NCBI RefSeq assembly: GCF_001723175.1
Contig: NC_064656.1
Span: 62,001-126,000 of the forward strand
DNA: 64,000 nt
Reading direction: 5' to 3'
Origin: Penicillium oxalicum
Taxonomy: Eukaryota > Ascomycota > Eurotiomycetes > Eurotiales > Aspergillaceae
Shown piece by piece: positions 1-9,900 of the stretch. Position numbers and translations under genes: made by a program. The first letter of the stretch is position 1. Each line of letters opens with the position of its first letter. The notes below the pieces were generated by a model that was given only the letters and a program-made list of their open reading frames with translations, searched no databases and was not told the origin of the DNA.

Positions 1-1871
1 AGTTGACTACATCAAATCCGGCGCCGTAGAAGGCGTCCCAGTCAAATTCGGTCGCTCGATTCTCTTGGCCAAACGCGTGAATGAGTCTTTCTGTTTCAGA
101 GACATCGCCATGAATTACAGTTCGAGCCGTATCGGGTGATTTACTGACCGCTCCTTGGCCCCAGATGGTATTCCTCCCAGGATGCAGATACGTTCCGATG
201 TAACGAAAAGTTAGGGAGATGCGCTCACCACCAAAGGCTTGCTCCGCCGGAGTTTTCGTCGCCGCTGCGCGTTTATCTGGCCGGATACCATGAAGCCATC
301 GCATATTGGTCTTTTCACCGAGAATAAACAGAGATCGGTGTGGCAGAGGGACCACTTGCTTTTGGCGACTGTTGTTTGCTTGTTCGTGCGACTGGGCCGC
401 CGAGACCTTTGTCCTCAGCGTCATCACACGTTGCGCTCCAAGACTGACGTTGCAGATAAACGAGCCGCGCATAATATCCAGTGTTTTGTCGGAATGCTCC
501 GATATCGAATCTTGGCCATCTCGATAAAGCTGAATCAACACGTGGTTGAGAGGATGACCGAGGATACGCTCCACGAGGATGCGCGCCTCGTTCACCGCTG
601 GTGTAAACGGTTCCAGCCTGGGCGACTCGTCCGCAGGATGTCGATAGATGGGAATGGAACCATCTGCCTGGACTTGGCCTTGAACAGCGACCAGTCGAGG
701 GACCTGGCCCGACAGGTGGTACATCTTCTGCCAGGACACCTCTTTCCGGATGCGCTCGAAAGTGTCTGGGGCCAGGTCGATTTCTGGTATGATACGACAA
801 TCCCCCTCCCCTAGAGTCTCGCGACCGGGCCTTGCCATGACCGGCTCTGCAGCCACAGTTTGGGAGGTTAAGTCCCGGCGCTTCGGGCGACGCACACGTG
901 CACGAACTTGCGGCTTGCCTTCGTCTTCAGTGATGGTGCGAGAGCCCCGGGAAGCAATTCTGGAGCTCCGTGATTGGGAAGTCAATCGACCAAGAGCGCG
1001 GGTATTCTCAGCCGTGGGCTCTGTGTCTTCTTGCATGACATCCAGGCTATTCATGATATCCTCAATCCCCACAGGATCCCCTGGCGTGACCGACGGCTTT
1101 GTGGGCATGGTCCTGTTTTGTTGCGCAATGTCTTCAGTTTCCTGCCAATCGAGCTCCTGGCAGAGCTCCTGTGCAGTGATCCCCGATGCTCCAAGTATGT
1201 CTGCCATGCGCCGCATGGCCTCCTGGTGATGTTGGAAATCCCGAAATCCGAGGCAATCTTCCACGAGGGTTACCGAGAACCCGTTTCGAACGGCATCCAA
1301 GGCAGTCGCATAGACAGAAATATTGGAGAGGGAGCCACAGAGATACAGCTCGGTCACGAAACGCGTCCGAAACGATAAGACGAGGCCTGCCGACTCGAGC
1401 GCCGAATAGCCGGTCTTGTCCAACACCGTATCGCGATGGGGATCGATCGTGGTGAGCACCTGTGCTGGAAATTGAAACCCATTGGATTGCCCAACACAGC
1501 ATCTGGGTGTATGATCTGACAGGAAAGCTTCCGCATCCACCGGTTCTGGAGAGTCCCGGTCCGAGGCGACCTCGATCACATCGGAGGGTGGCCTATGGGG
1601 ACGCTTGCGCCGCGCTTTGTCGAGAACGATGCGATCTCCGAAATTCCAGTCCTCCAGGGGTTGAGGGGAGTCGTACTGTGAGCGAACCCAGATCACATCG
1701 CCTGACTGACGAAAGGCCGCCACTAGAGGTGGCAACGTCTCGAGGATCTCGGCCGTGTTGGGAACGTGGAGATTGCCCGTTGGGCGGACAAACTCATTTT
1801 GGAAATCTATCAGCAAGAGCGCTTTACGGGTCTGAATGGTAGGGAAGCTTCCCCGCGAGAAAAAGCTCATT
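1..1871 (-). CDS. Isochorismatase-like / AlkB-like 2OG-Fe(II) dioxygenase fusion protein (3' end outside window)
   Basis: One uninterrupted frame runs from an ATG at 1871 to the window edge, about 623 codons with no intron and no stop. Residues ~15-240 are an isochorismatase-like hydrolase: LLIDFQNEF (Asp22), LDKTGYSALES (Lys152) and a CGSLSNISVYATA strand-turn. In that turn the usual catalytic Cys is Ser185. A linker rich in Arg and Ser follows. Residues ~370-570 are an AlkB-type 2-oxoglutarate/Fe(II) oxygenase: ISEHSDKTLDI supplies the His-x-Asp pair, WLHGIR the second His, and GERISLTFRYIG the Arg that binds 2-oxoglutarate. The family oxidatively removes alkyl groups from nucleic acid or protein; the substrate here is unknown. 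The hydrolase half may be non-catalytic. The gene is divergent from ilv5. The domain calls are firm; the biological role is not. Confidence 0.85.
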
Positions 1872-2381
1872 TTTTTTTTCAATCTGACATACTCAAAGAA
1901 AGAATGACGGGGGGGTAAGAAAGCGAAGAGCAGGTCCAGATCTCTCTCGTCACACAGGACTATTTCATGGCGAGTCAACCTGTCACGAGCCCTCTTGGCC
2001 GCTTCCACTTTGTGTCTCGCGCGGGGGAAAAGGAAAAAAGTACGGGTGGGGGTCTGACACCTGAGATTGAAGGCCATCAACCGCCAGGGGGCCAGGCCCC
2101 GGGTAACGTGACTGGTGCCTTCAACCTCAGGTGGTAAATACCAAGAGGTCAGTCCAGGAGCCAGACTAGTGGCGACTCGGCGCTCAGCGAGTACAGTCGT
2201 CTACGCATCCTGCAGCAACTGAGGCGTCCCTACCAAAATATATTGAGCCTTTCGCGGTCATGAGATGGAAAATTTTACAGACGAGGATTAAGCAAGGTTT
2301 GGTCTATTGCTCAATGCCTTCAACAGAGCTCCGGGCATCATCAATCTCTCAACATGTTTCAAGACGGGCTTGTCCTGGCAA

Positions 2382-2399
2382 CAGGTGCAGGTGCAGGTG
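2382..2399. repeat. Three tandem copies of CAGGTG
   Basis: Three perfect copies of a hexamer, in non-coding DNA. No function is evident. Confidence 0.8.
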
Positions 2400-3655
2400 C
2401 AAGTCCTCAGCTCGACCGGTATATTGACTCTGCAGCGCGGCCTGGCATGCAGCATGACGTCTTCGTGGAATTGATCCGAGCTCTGTCGAAGCCATGTTTA
2501 GATCAATGTTGCCAGGTGCTTATGCGTTTCAGGTACCTTTAGGGTAGGAGACTGTCCAGACCACCCACAGTACTACCTGTTAAGTCAGGTAGGTACCAAT
2601 TTGATAGAAGTGAATGTAGGAGTAGAACGAATGACGTCCCGTTCGCTCTGTGTTTTGACAGCAATTGCGCAGACTTCCACCTATTAGGTAGCTATCTATA
2701 GGTCCCGACGGGCCGACTAAGAAACATCCAAAGTAGTAGGGAGGTACACAAGATCGTCATGAAGATCCCGCCCAGTCTCCATTACAGTGAGGAGGGCTCC
2801 AGATTCCACATTATCATCACACACATGAGTGCTCTAATGACACGAGCATTTCCTAAACCCCCAAGAGAATTTCCGACCCCAAGAAAATTTCCGAAGGAAG
2901 AAGACACTAACAATGTCGATGGATCTAGGTACAGGGATGGGTACCTGGTCGATGTGCCTGGGTGTACCTGTGAACTGGGCGGGCTTGGTGTGGAAAAAAT
3001 ATATTTTGAAGCCGCTGGGCCCAGCCGAGGGGGGCACTGGCCAGCTGCGCAACCTTACCCGGGTGGTCGAAGGTTTGACCTTACAGCAACTACACATTTA
3101 TGGGCCCGCCCAGATGAAGAGGCAATTTTTAAGCTGGGAGACTGGATTGGATCCAGGCGAGAGAGCATTCGGCTGTTTCCGAGGATCATTGGGATTTACG
3201 TGTACCACACGGGCGGAGATCAATCGGTCTGTGTTTTGCTTCAAGAATTGAAGCCGGCGAGCCTGGCCCCGCCGCAATCACCAGTCTGTTGATAGGGTCT
3301 TCCCCACGTGGACGGCCCCCATGGCGCCTTTGGGTGGAACGAGGCTCCATCCCGGGGTGAGACTGTGGTCAAGGCTGGAGACCCTTGGACGAGAAAGGGA
3401 GTGTGTTGACATGAGGATTTCTACTTTACATCCTTGCTTGCTAGACAAATCTTTGTAGCATGAAATCCTCCTCACCGCACCCTCATCAGTAAATTTTAGA
3501 TTCCACTATGCGGCCTCCGAATTCTCGCGGGCTGACAAACGTGTATTGCTAAGAGATCTTTCACGATACAAGATCTTGTGATGCTCCGGGTGGCCCAAGG
3601 CCAACCTCCACGATCTTCTCCCTTCCACCCCCACAAGTAAAGGACTCGATCGGTG

Positions 3656-3662
3656 TGAGTCA
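3656..3662. promoter_or_regulatory. Gcn4/CpcA-type site TGAGTCA upstream of ilv5
   Basis: Perfect match to the palindromic TGA(C/G)TCA element bound by Gcn4/CpcA, the cross-pathway (general amino-acid) control activator. It lies about 690 bp before the ilv5 ATG, and a second copy sits 64 bp downstream of it. A single heptamer is expected by chance several times in 64 kb; the closely spaced pair is more persuasive. Confidence 0.45.
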
Positions 3663-3725
3663 CTTGCCATCCAGCCCACTCGATACAACGGCATCGCCGT
3701 CGAGTCCATGACTTAGGAGATTCAG

Positions 3726-3732
3726 TGAGTCA
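3726..3732. promoter_or_regulatory. Second Gcn4/CpcA-type site TGAGTCA upstream of ilv5
   Basis: Second perfect heptamer, about 620 bp before the ilv5 start. With the copy at 3656 it forms a pair plausible for amino-acid starvation control of branched-chain amino acid synthesis. Confidence 0.45.
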
Positions 3733-3922
3733 GGAACTGTCCCAGAAGATCCACCCCGGGGTCGAGCGCAGTCCGGAGTCTCCCCATCGGCCCGCGAACG
3801 GATCTCAGGAGCGTCGGCGGAACGCAATCCAGTGGGACTCGGTGGGGACGCGGTGGAGACCGGCGGCGGCGTCTGGGCGATAGCGGAGATCACGTGAGTG
3901 ATCTTCAGTCGGCGTGGCCAGA

Positions 3923-3932
3923 CCGGCGCCGG
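3923..3932. promoter_or_regulatory. Leu3/LeuB-type palindrome CCGGCGCCGG upstream of ilv5
   Basis: The sequence fits CCGGNNCCGG, the everted CCGG pair recognised by the Zn2Cys6 regulator Leu3 (LeuB in Aspergillus), which responds to alpha-isopropylmalate. It lies about 420 bp before the ilv5 ATG, and ILV5 is a classic Leu3 target in yeast. About one chance match is expected in a window of this size, so placement is the main argument. Confidence 0.5.
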
Positions 3933-4323
3933 ATGCGGTGCCCAATCAGAGTGTCCAATGGTCCCCGGTCACCCCGGTGTCGGCCGGGGAGCTAAGGGGC
4001 AACTCCGAAATACCAGCGTAACTTCACGTGACTATTCCGGGAGCAACGCGCGCCGATTGCTGCGAGTGGGAGCAAAGTCTGGGACCGGACTGGGGAGCTC
4101 TGACTCCGATGCTGGGACGAGCATAATTGAGACTGGGGACAAGCTCCCTCCAGAAACTTTGCCGATGACTTAAATTCCGCCATCCCCTCGCTCACTTCGT
4201 CTGGTCTTTTCCCTTTCTATTTCATCAATTGACCTCTCTCCACTCCTATCTCCCTCTCCCTGTCTACCTTTCCCACACTCTCCTCTTCTTTTCCCCCTTC
4301 TTAACCTCTCTTCACCTCACCTC

Positions 4324-4348
4324 CATACATACATACATACACACACAC
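4324..4348. repeat. CATA/CA microsatellite in the ilv5 leader
   Basis: Tandem CATA followed by CA units lies directly against the ilv5 start codon, after roughly 130 nt of CT-rich sequence. CT-rich leaders are common in strongly expressed fungal genes. Confidence 0.8.
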
Positions 4349-4349
4349 A

Positions 4350-5621
4350 ATGGCTTCTCGTGGTCTTCCTCGTGCTCTCCGCCTCGCCCGCGTGGCTGCC
4401 CCTCGCTCGGTTGTTACCGCAGCTCTCCCCCGTCCTGCTCTGGCCAGCGTTGCCCGCCGTGCCATTGCTCCCATCACGCCCGTCCGTGGTGTGAAGACCA
4501 TTGACTTTGCTGGTGTGAAGGAGGATGTCTACGAGCGTGCCGACTGGCCCCGTGAGAAGCTCCACGAGTACTTCAAGAACGACACCCTTGCTCTGATCGG
4601 TTACGGCTCTCAGGGTCACGGCCAGGGTCTCAACCTCCGCGACCAGGGCCTGAATGTCATTGTTGGTGTCCGCAAGGATGGTGCCTCATGGAAGGAGGCC
4701 ATTGAGGATGGGTGGGTCCCCGGCAAGAACCTGTTCGACGTCAACACCGCCATTGAGAAGGGTACTGTCGTCATGAACCTCCTCTCTGACGCCGCCCAGT
4801 CCGAGACCTGGCCCACTATCAAGCCCCTCATCACCAAGGGCAAGACCCTCTACTTCTCCCACGGTTTCTCCCCCGTCTTCAAGGACCTGACCAAGGTCGA
4901 TGTCCCCAAGGACGTTGACGTCATCCTGGTGGCCCCCAAGGGCTCCGGCCGCACTGTCCGCTCTCTCTTCAAGGAGGGCCGTGGTATCAACTCCTCCATC
5001 GCCGTCTTCCAGGACGTCACCGGTCAGGCCAAGGAGAAGGCCATCGCCATGGGTGTCGCTGTCGGTTCCGGCTACCTGTACGAGACCACCTTCGAGAAGG
5101 AGGTCTACTCCGACCTGTACGGTGAGCGTGGATGCCTGATGGGCGGTATCCACGGCATGTTCCTCGCTCAGTACGAGGTCCTCCGTGAGCGCGGTCACTC
5201 TCCCTCCGAGGCCTTCAACGAGACCGTCGAGGAGGCCACCCAGTCCCTCTACCCTCTGATCGGTGGATACGGTATGGACTGGATGTACGCCGCCTGCTCC
5301 ACCACCGCCCGCCGTGGTGCCATCGACTGGTCCAGCCGCTTCAAGGACAACCTGAAGCCTCTCTTCAACGAGCTCTACGACAGTGTCCGTGACGGCACCG
5401 AGACCCAGCGCTCCCTCGACTACAACTCTCAGAAGGATTACCGTGAGAAGTACGAGAAGGAGATGGAGGAGATCCGCAACCTCGAGATCTGGCGCGCCGG
5501 CAAGGCTGTTCGGTACGTGAACATATCCCCTGCTCCTCCCGCTTCTCCCTTTGAGAAACCACATGGCTAACTGACTTCCTTTTCTCTCCACAGCGCTCTC
5601 CGCCCCGAGAACCAGAAATAG
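4350..5621 (+). CDS. ilv5: Ketol-acid reductoisomerase, mitochondrial
   Basis: Acetohydroxyacid reductoisomerase catalyses the Mg2+ and NADPH-dependent isomerisation and reduction of acetolactate and acetohydroxybutyrate, the second common step of valine and isoleucine synthesis in mitochondria. Exons are 4350-5512 and 5594-5621, giving 396 aa. The last exon has only 28 nt and restores the ending AVRALRPENQK. The first ~45 residues are Arg/Ala/Pro-rich without acids, a mitochondrial presequence ending near VRGVKT. The NADPH loop GYGSQGHGQG is at residues 84-93. VAPKGSGRTVRSLF and the conserved Glu/Asp-rich C-terminal knotted domain (ETVEEATQSLYPLIGG) follow. Length and order match the fungal short-chain enzyme. 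Codon use is strongly biased to C-ending codons, as in highly expressed genes. Leu3-type and Gcn4/CpcA-type sites lie upstream. Confidence 0.97.
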
Positions 5622-6105
5622 ATAATTTTTGTGATACCATTTTGACGGCGAGTTGGCGTGAAAAGTTTTACGATGTACTATGATCATTGTTTGGTTTTCC
5701 TTTTGGGCTTTGGATTTTATAGCAACGGAATATCATTGACAGCTCTACGAAGCTGGACTTTTACCTCAATTTCTCCCAGTGACCTCCGACTTGTTCGCGA
5801 CGGTAAAGTCTCCCCAATTGCGACTGCCGGTGACGATGATCGACAGCGTCATAGTGGCCTTGATGCAAATTCCCACCGAGCAGCTCGGCCCCCGCTCGGA
5901 GTTACGCCGACGGCGCTGGAGGCGGCCGAGTGCGACTCGGGTGTAAAAGTGCCTTACTCCGCACGGGGGAAGAACAGCTCTGACTCATTCGCCGTGTCGG
6001 TTGCTCCTTGGCATGCTCGTGATCTGTGCAAGACTTTGTAACTCTTTCCCAAATCTCCCCAATTCATCCTTCCTCGAGCGCGCTGACCTCGTCGCCACAC
6101 CGATC
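5622..6105. other. ilv5 3' region and promoter of the PLP-lyase gene
   Basis: A 484-bp spacer between two co-oriented genes. It contains one perfect Gcn4/CpcA heptamer at 5981-5987 and no further gene. Confidence 0.6.
5981..5987. promoter_or_regulatory. Gcn4/CpcA-type site TGACTCA upstream of the PLP-lyase gene
   Basis: Perfect heptamer 119 bp before the ATG at 6106, a typical distance for a fungal activator site. It suggests, without proving, the same amino-acid starvation control as proposed for ilv5. Confidence 0.4.
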
Positions 6106-7331
6106 ATGACCTCCCCCGCCGAACAAGCACGGGCTCTGAACCCCGCAGCCGTCCACGCCGCCTACTCACTCATCCAACCGCACATCCATCGAACTCCCCT
6201 ATTAACATGTACAACACTCGACACGATCGCTTCGACTCCACAAACCCTCGAGGCACTGGTAGGGACTCCGTATGAGGGCCAGACCCCAGCACGGCCCCGA
6301 TTCCGATTATTCTTCAAATGTGAGAATTTCCAACGGATCGGAGCATTCAAGGCACGGGGCGCGTTCCATGCGCTGCTGCGATTGATTGAGGAACGAGGCG
6401 AGGAGGAGGTCAGACGGCGAGGAGTGATTACACATAGTTCAGGTATGCCTTGGATTTCGGCCTATCTACGTCCCCAATCGCTTCCGTATATGTACAAGTG
6501 CGTGAGGTGTTGCGCAAAAATGGTGTAAAAATTAACACAGGAATGGGAATGTCAACAGGTAATCACGCTCAAGCACTTGCTCTGGCCGCCTCAACACTCC
6601 ATGTCCCCGCGTACATCGTGATGCCTCGCATCAGTACTCCGTCGAAAATCGCAGGAACCCGCTCACACGGTGCAGAAGTCATCTTCAGTGGTTCCACGAG
6701 TGTTGAGCGCGAGGCAGTTGTTGCGGAGATCCAGGCAAAGACAAACGCAATTCTGGTCCCTCCGTACGATCATTTCGATATCATTTGTGGCCAGGGAACG
6801 ACCGCGCTGGAATTGGAAGAGCAGCACGCTCAACAGACGGGATCAAACACTTTGCATGCGGTCATTACACCGGTTGGCGGTGGCGGATTAAATGCAGGCG
6901 TGGCGACATACTTTTCAGACAAACCCCAGACGAGAGTCTTTGGGGCGGAGCCAAGCTTTGAAGGCGCGGATGACTGTCGTCGGGGTTTATCAGCCGGCAG
7001 GCGAATCGAAGCCGTGTCCACGCTCACCATTGGCGATGGACTGCGCACCCCAGTCGGGTTGTTGAACTGGGAGGTGATTTCGAACAAAGACAAAGTTGCC
7101 GGGGTATATGCCGTGACGGAAGAGCAGATCAAGGCCACGATGCGACTGGTCTTGGAACGCATGAAGGTCTTTGTCGAACCCAGTGCCGTAGTGGGCTTAG
7201 CCGTGTGTCTCTTCGATGAAGACTTCCGTCGAATCGTTGAACAAGAAGGCGGTGACGTGGGATGGGACGTGGCGGTGGTATTCAGCGGGGGCAACACTAC
7301 CGTCGAGGCCATCGCTAAGTTGTTTGGTTAA
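6106..7331 (+). CDS. Serine racemase / threo-3-hydroxyaspartate ammonia-lyase-like PLP enzyme
   Basis: Fold-type II pyridoxal-phosphate enzyme of the threonine dehydratase family. Exons are 6106-6442 and 6559-7331 (369 aa). The join rebuilds the conserved ITHSSGNHAQALA motif, which fixes the splice sites. Lys82 in IGAFKARGAF is the Schiff-base lysine, and GGGGLNAG at residues 219-226 is the phosphate-binding loop. There is no C-terminal ACT regulatory domain, so this is not the isoleucine-feedback-regulated Ilv1 threonine deaminase. It resembles yeast Sry1 (hydroxyaspartate lyase) and serine racemases, which also eliminate ammonia from serine or threonine. Residues 40-65 are a short insertion compared with ~320-aa relatives. 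A more upstream in-frame ATG exists at 6010, but residues from 6106 start the family-like region. The product acts on small amino acids; the exact substrate cannot be read from sequence. Confidence 0.85.
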
Positions 7332-7386
7332 AATAGCATCTTTTCGTGACATGGGAACTCCCCTTCTCCACCACGCCGTAGCTGTT

Positions 7387-8811
7387 TCATGATGGTTCAT
7401 CCAGCGAAATGATCTCAATCCCACTTGCTCGCACATAGAAGGAAAACCATCCACGATTGTGCCAGTGCACGCTGTCCGCCACTCGACGGGGCCAGTCTTC
7501 CTGGCCCCAAGCATTGACACAGGCTGAGAATCGCCCCCGTTGAACCACATCTTGACGCATGGAGGCCTCTCGTCTGGCATCATGTGCACTCATGGCTGCA
7601 GGAAAAGGACGAACGGGATCGCGGTGGACGACCAGTCTTAGCGTCGGGAATAAACCCCAGGGCGCAGGTAAAGCGGGCCGTAAAGAGGGAGTTTGACTAG
7701 ATGGACGATCGTAAGGACCGGATGGTCCATCGCTGACTGAGGCAGTGGAACGACCGCCCGAGACAGTAGTGGTGTAAACAACAGCGCAGCCAAAAAGTTT
7801 CTGCAGGCGCTTGAGTTCGGTAACAAGATTCGTATACAGATCCGAAAAGTAGAAGCTCAGCTTCTGCTCGCGTCGTGCCTCGATTTCTGGATGAGATCGC
7901 CCGATCTCGTCTGTTCGAGCGATCTCGTCCCGCAGCTTGTCTTGCCACAAGAAAGCCGTGGCACTGTCAATAGCGATCATATGTAGTGGCCTCGACGCTG
8001 AACAGTGTTGTGAGAGATCATATAGGTAATACTCGAGCTGGGCGAGCGTCGCCAAAAGCGCCGAAGACGACTGTGGACGGAAGACGTGCACTTGCTGGAG
8101 ACACGACGTCAATACATCATTGACGCTTGGATCGGTGATTTCCACGGTCCCTATCTCTGTCCCTGCGGTCTTCCAGGCATCCCGCAGAATCCCTTGGGCC
8201 ACCAGCCGCAGTCTGTAGACATCGAGCCGGTGGTCCGCATCGATCCAGACCACGGCAGTCTCGAGTCCTCCAATCGTGACGTTGAGGATTTTTCTCGGCA
8301 AGATTGCCCGTGCGACGATATAGTATAGAAGCTGTGTCTTGCCAGATCCCGATAGACTGCTGGCGATCTCTACAACTGGACTTGGTCTCTTGACTCTGGT
8401 GGTTGCGCCCAGAGATGGCACGGTTGATGGGAACTCTGATTCGGACAAATCTTCAGCCGCAATGGCCCGGTCATCCTGACTGCAGCGCAGAAGGACTTCC
8501 TCGTCTTCTGTGATGATCTGTTCATCTAATGCGGCATTTGGTGGTTTCCGTTCTGTGTCTGTCGACACACTCGACGTTCTTGGCATGAACACTTCCAATA
8601 ATGTATCAATGACCGGCACGCCCAACAGCAATTGCTTGTTAGCTGAAGCTGGATAGAACTGGATCAATTCATCGAGTAGCTGGAGAAGTACAAGATGGTC
8701 AGAGCTGCCGAGTCACGGATACAAGGACATGATCTCGACATGTATCATTACCTGATCGAGCCCTTCCTGGTGCACCTCGGCCAAGGCCCTCTCCCCAAAG
8801 CTGGCGGCCAT
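7387..8811 (-). CDS. XRCC2-like Rad51 paralogue (DNA recombination)
   Basis: A RecA/Rad51-fold ATPase of the XRCC2 type, which supports homologous recombination with Rad51. Exons on the minus strand are 8752-8811 and 7387-8679 (intron 72 nt), 450 aa. The short first exon supplies MAASFGERALAEVHQEGLDQ and joins in frame to LLDELIQFYP. The P-loop region reads SSLSGSGKTQLLYY (Gly-Lys-Thr at 133-135). The Walker A first glycine is Ser, so the loop is non-standard. Walker B is LHMIAIDSATAFLW. A hydrophilic insert (~50-115) and a Ser/Pro-rich segment near 330-370 interrupt the fold. The stop lies 55 bp from that of the PLP-lyase gene, tail to tail. The Rad51-family assignment is good; XRCC2 rather than another paralogue rests on overall look. 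Confidence 0.75.
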
Positions 8812-9190
8812 CGTACATCTCCGAGCCGCTGGCCGTCTCACCAGCGATACAACGGAAAATCGCGCGGGTCACCGAAAAAAATACTCTCTTGGACGCCAGT
8901 CGTAATGGCCGTAGAAGTAGCAGTCACGTGGCTGCGACTGCCCAGCTCGTTCGTTGTACACTTTGGGAGCGGAAATCCTGCGCAAGAAAGTCCATTCGGC
9001 GAACCGCGGGACGCATTCCGCCCGCCGAGTTGCGACTCGGGTCATCGCGGTCGATCTCATGCACGAGCTTGATTTGTTCCCAAGCACGCCCCCCGTTCTT
9101 ACACATCTCTGCCACTCTGCGACAGCGCCAACGCTCTACAGCATCAGCCCCTTCTAAGTGCAGGCGTTATCTCTTGAGATTCAAGTCAGA
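8812..9190. promoter_or_regulatory. Bidirectional promoter between the XRCC2-like gene and som1
   Basis: A 379-bp region between two divergent start codons, containing CACGTG near 8926. No gene is seen inside; it must serve both genes. Confidence 0.5.
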
Positions 9191-9585
9191 ATGGCGCCAG
9201 TAACGCCCAAATTCCACGTCTCGGCTCTGCCCGTCAATGTCAAAATTGTCGAGCGCAACTTCACCGAGCCGAGACCTCGCAAGGGACCATCCGTCAAGTT
9301 GGACGAGTGTCCGCTCTATGAGATGGTCCAATATTCATGCAATCCTCCCTCCGATAAGATTCCAGAACCGGGCCGAATAACCTGCCAGCCTATTGTGCGA
9401 TTGTTTCGACGGTGAGTATTTGAAATGCCCGTGCTCAGTCCAGCGGCCGTGGTTAAAGAACTAAAACTGACACGCGCTCTCCCAGATGCGCCAAGGGGTT
9501 GATGGTCGAAACAACCTCGTGGGAGCCCACCAAGACAGCCGCCAGGGTGGCACGGCATCAGCAGCAAAAGGATTCAAAGTCCTGA
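9191..9585 (+). CDS. som1: Som1-like subunit of the mitochondrial inner membrane peptidase complex
   Basis: Small protein of 106 aa from exons 9191-9411 and 9486-9585. The join falls inside an Arg codon and gives VRLFRRCAKGLMVETTSWE. The pattern KLDECPLYEMVQYSCNPP, then ITCQPIVRLFRRC, then ETTSWE is the signature I associate with fungal Som1 proteins, which assist the Imp1/Imp2 signal peptidase in the intermembrane space in yeast. The four cysteines could form disulfides there. No transmembrane segment or classical presequence is present. It is tail to tail with TAF8. The identification rests on recalled motif similarity; a generic small cysteine-containing mitochondrial protein is the alternative. 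Confidence 0.7.
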
Positions 9586-9900
9586 TCGTCTCAAGCTGAT
9601 CGATATAGCTTACGGGCGGCCACCTAGTGCACTCGGACATTGGGCGAGGTTACGAGCCTGTGAAGGACAACCGAAAATACAAATCGCGTAATTTTTAATG
9701 TCATACTGCAACTGCCATGGGGGTATCTATCTTCTTCAAAAACGACTCCGGCAAAATACGCAAAGCGCCACTGCAAAGGAAATGAAACGCAAACCGACGC
9801 CCAATCACAGCGCCAGAAGCCAGAGAGATCAGAGCGGCGGAGAGAGAGAAAAAAACAGGGACAAGAAGAATTGAACAGCCGTTTTCCGCGCGTCATCCGT
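9586..9900. other. Convergent 3' region between som1 and taf8
   Basis: 315 bp between two stop codons. I see no gene; both 3' UTRs must share it. Confidence 0.6.

Larger units (their letters stand above)
1872..4349. other. Divergent intergenic region between the fusion gene and ilv5
   Basis: This 2.5 kb stretch has no convincing gene. A 534-nt frame at 2759-3292 shows no recognisable domain and no splice support. The part nearest ilv5 is rich in promoter motifs, listed separately: Gcn4/CpcA heptamers, a Leu3-type palindrome, CCAAT at 3942, and a CT-rich leader from about 4200. A hexamer CAGGTG is repeated three times at 2382-2399. Confidence 0.6.

Noticed and set aside
2759..3292. 177-codon frame upstream of ilv5
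   Set aside because: No recognisable motif, atypical composition, sits in the promoter of ilv5.
4686..5687. Long minus-strand open frame (333 codons) opposite ilv5
   Set aside because: Mirror of a strongly codon-biased gene; Val/Leu/Gly-rich with no domain, and the plus strand is unambiguous.
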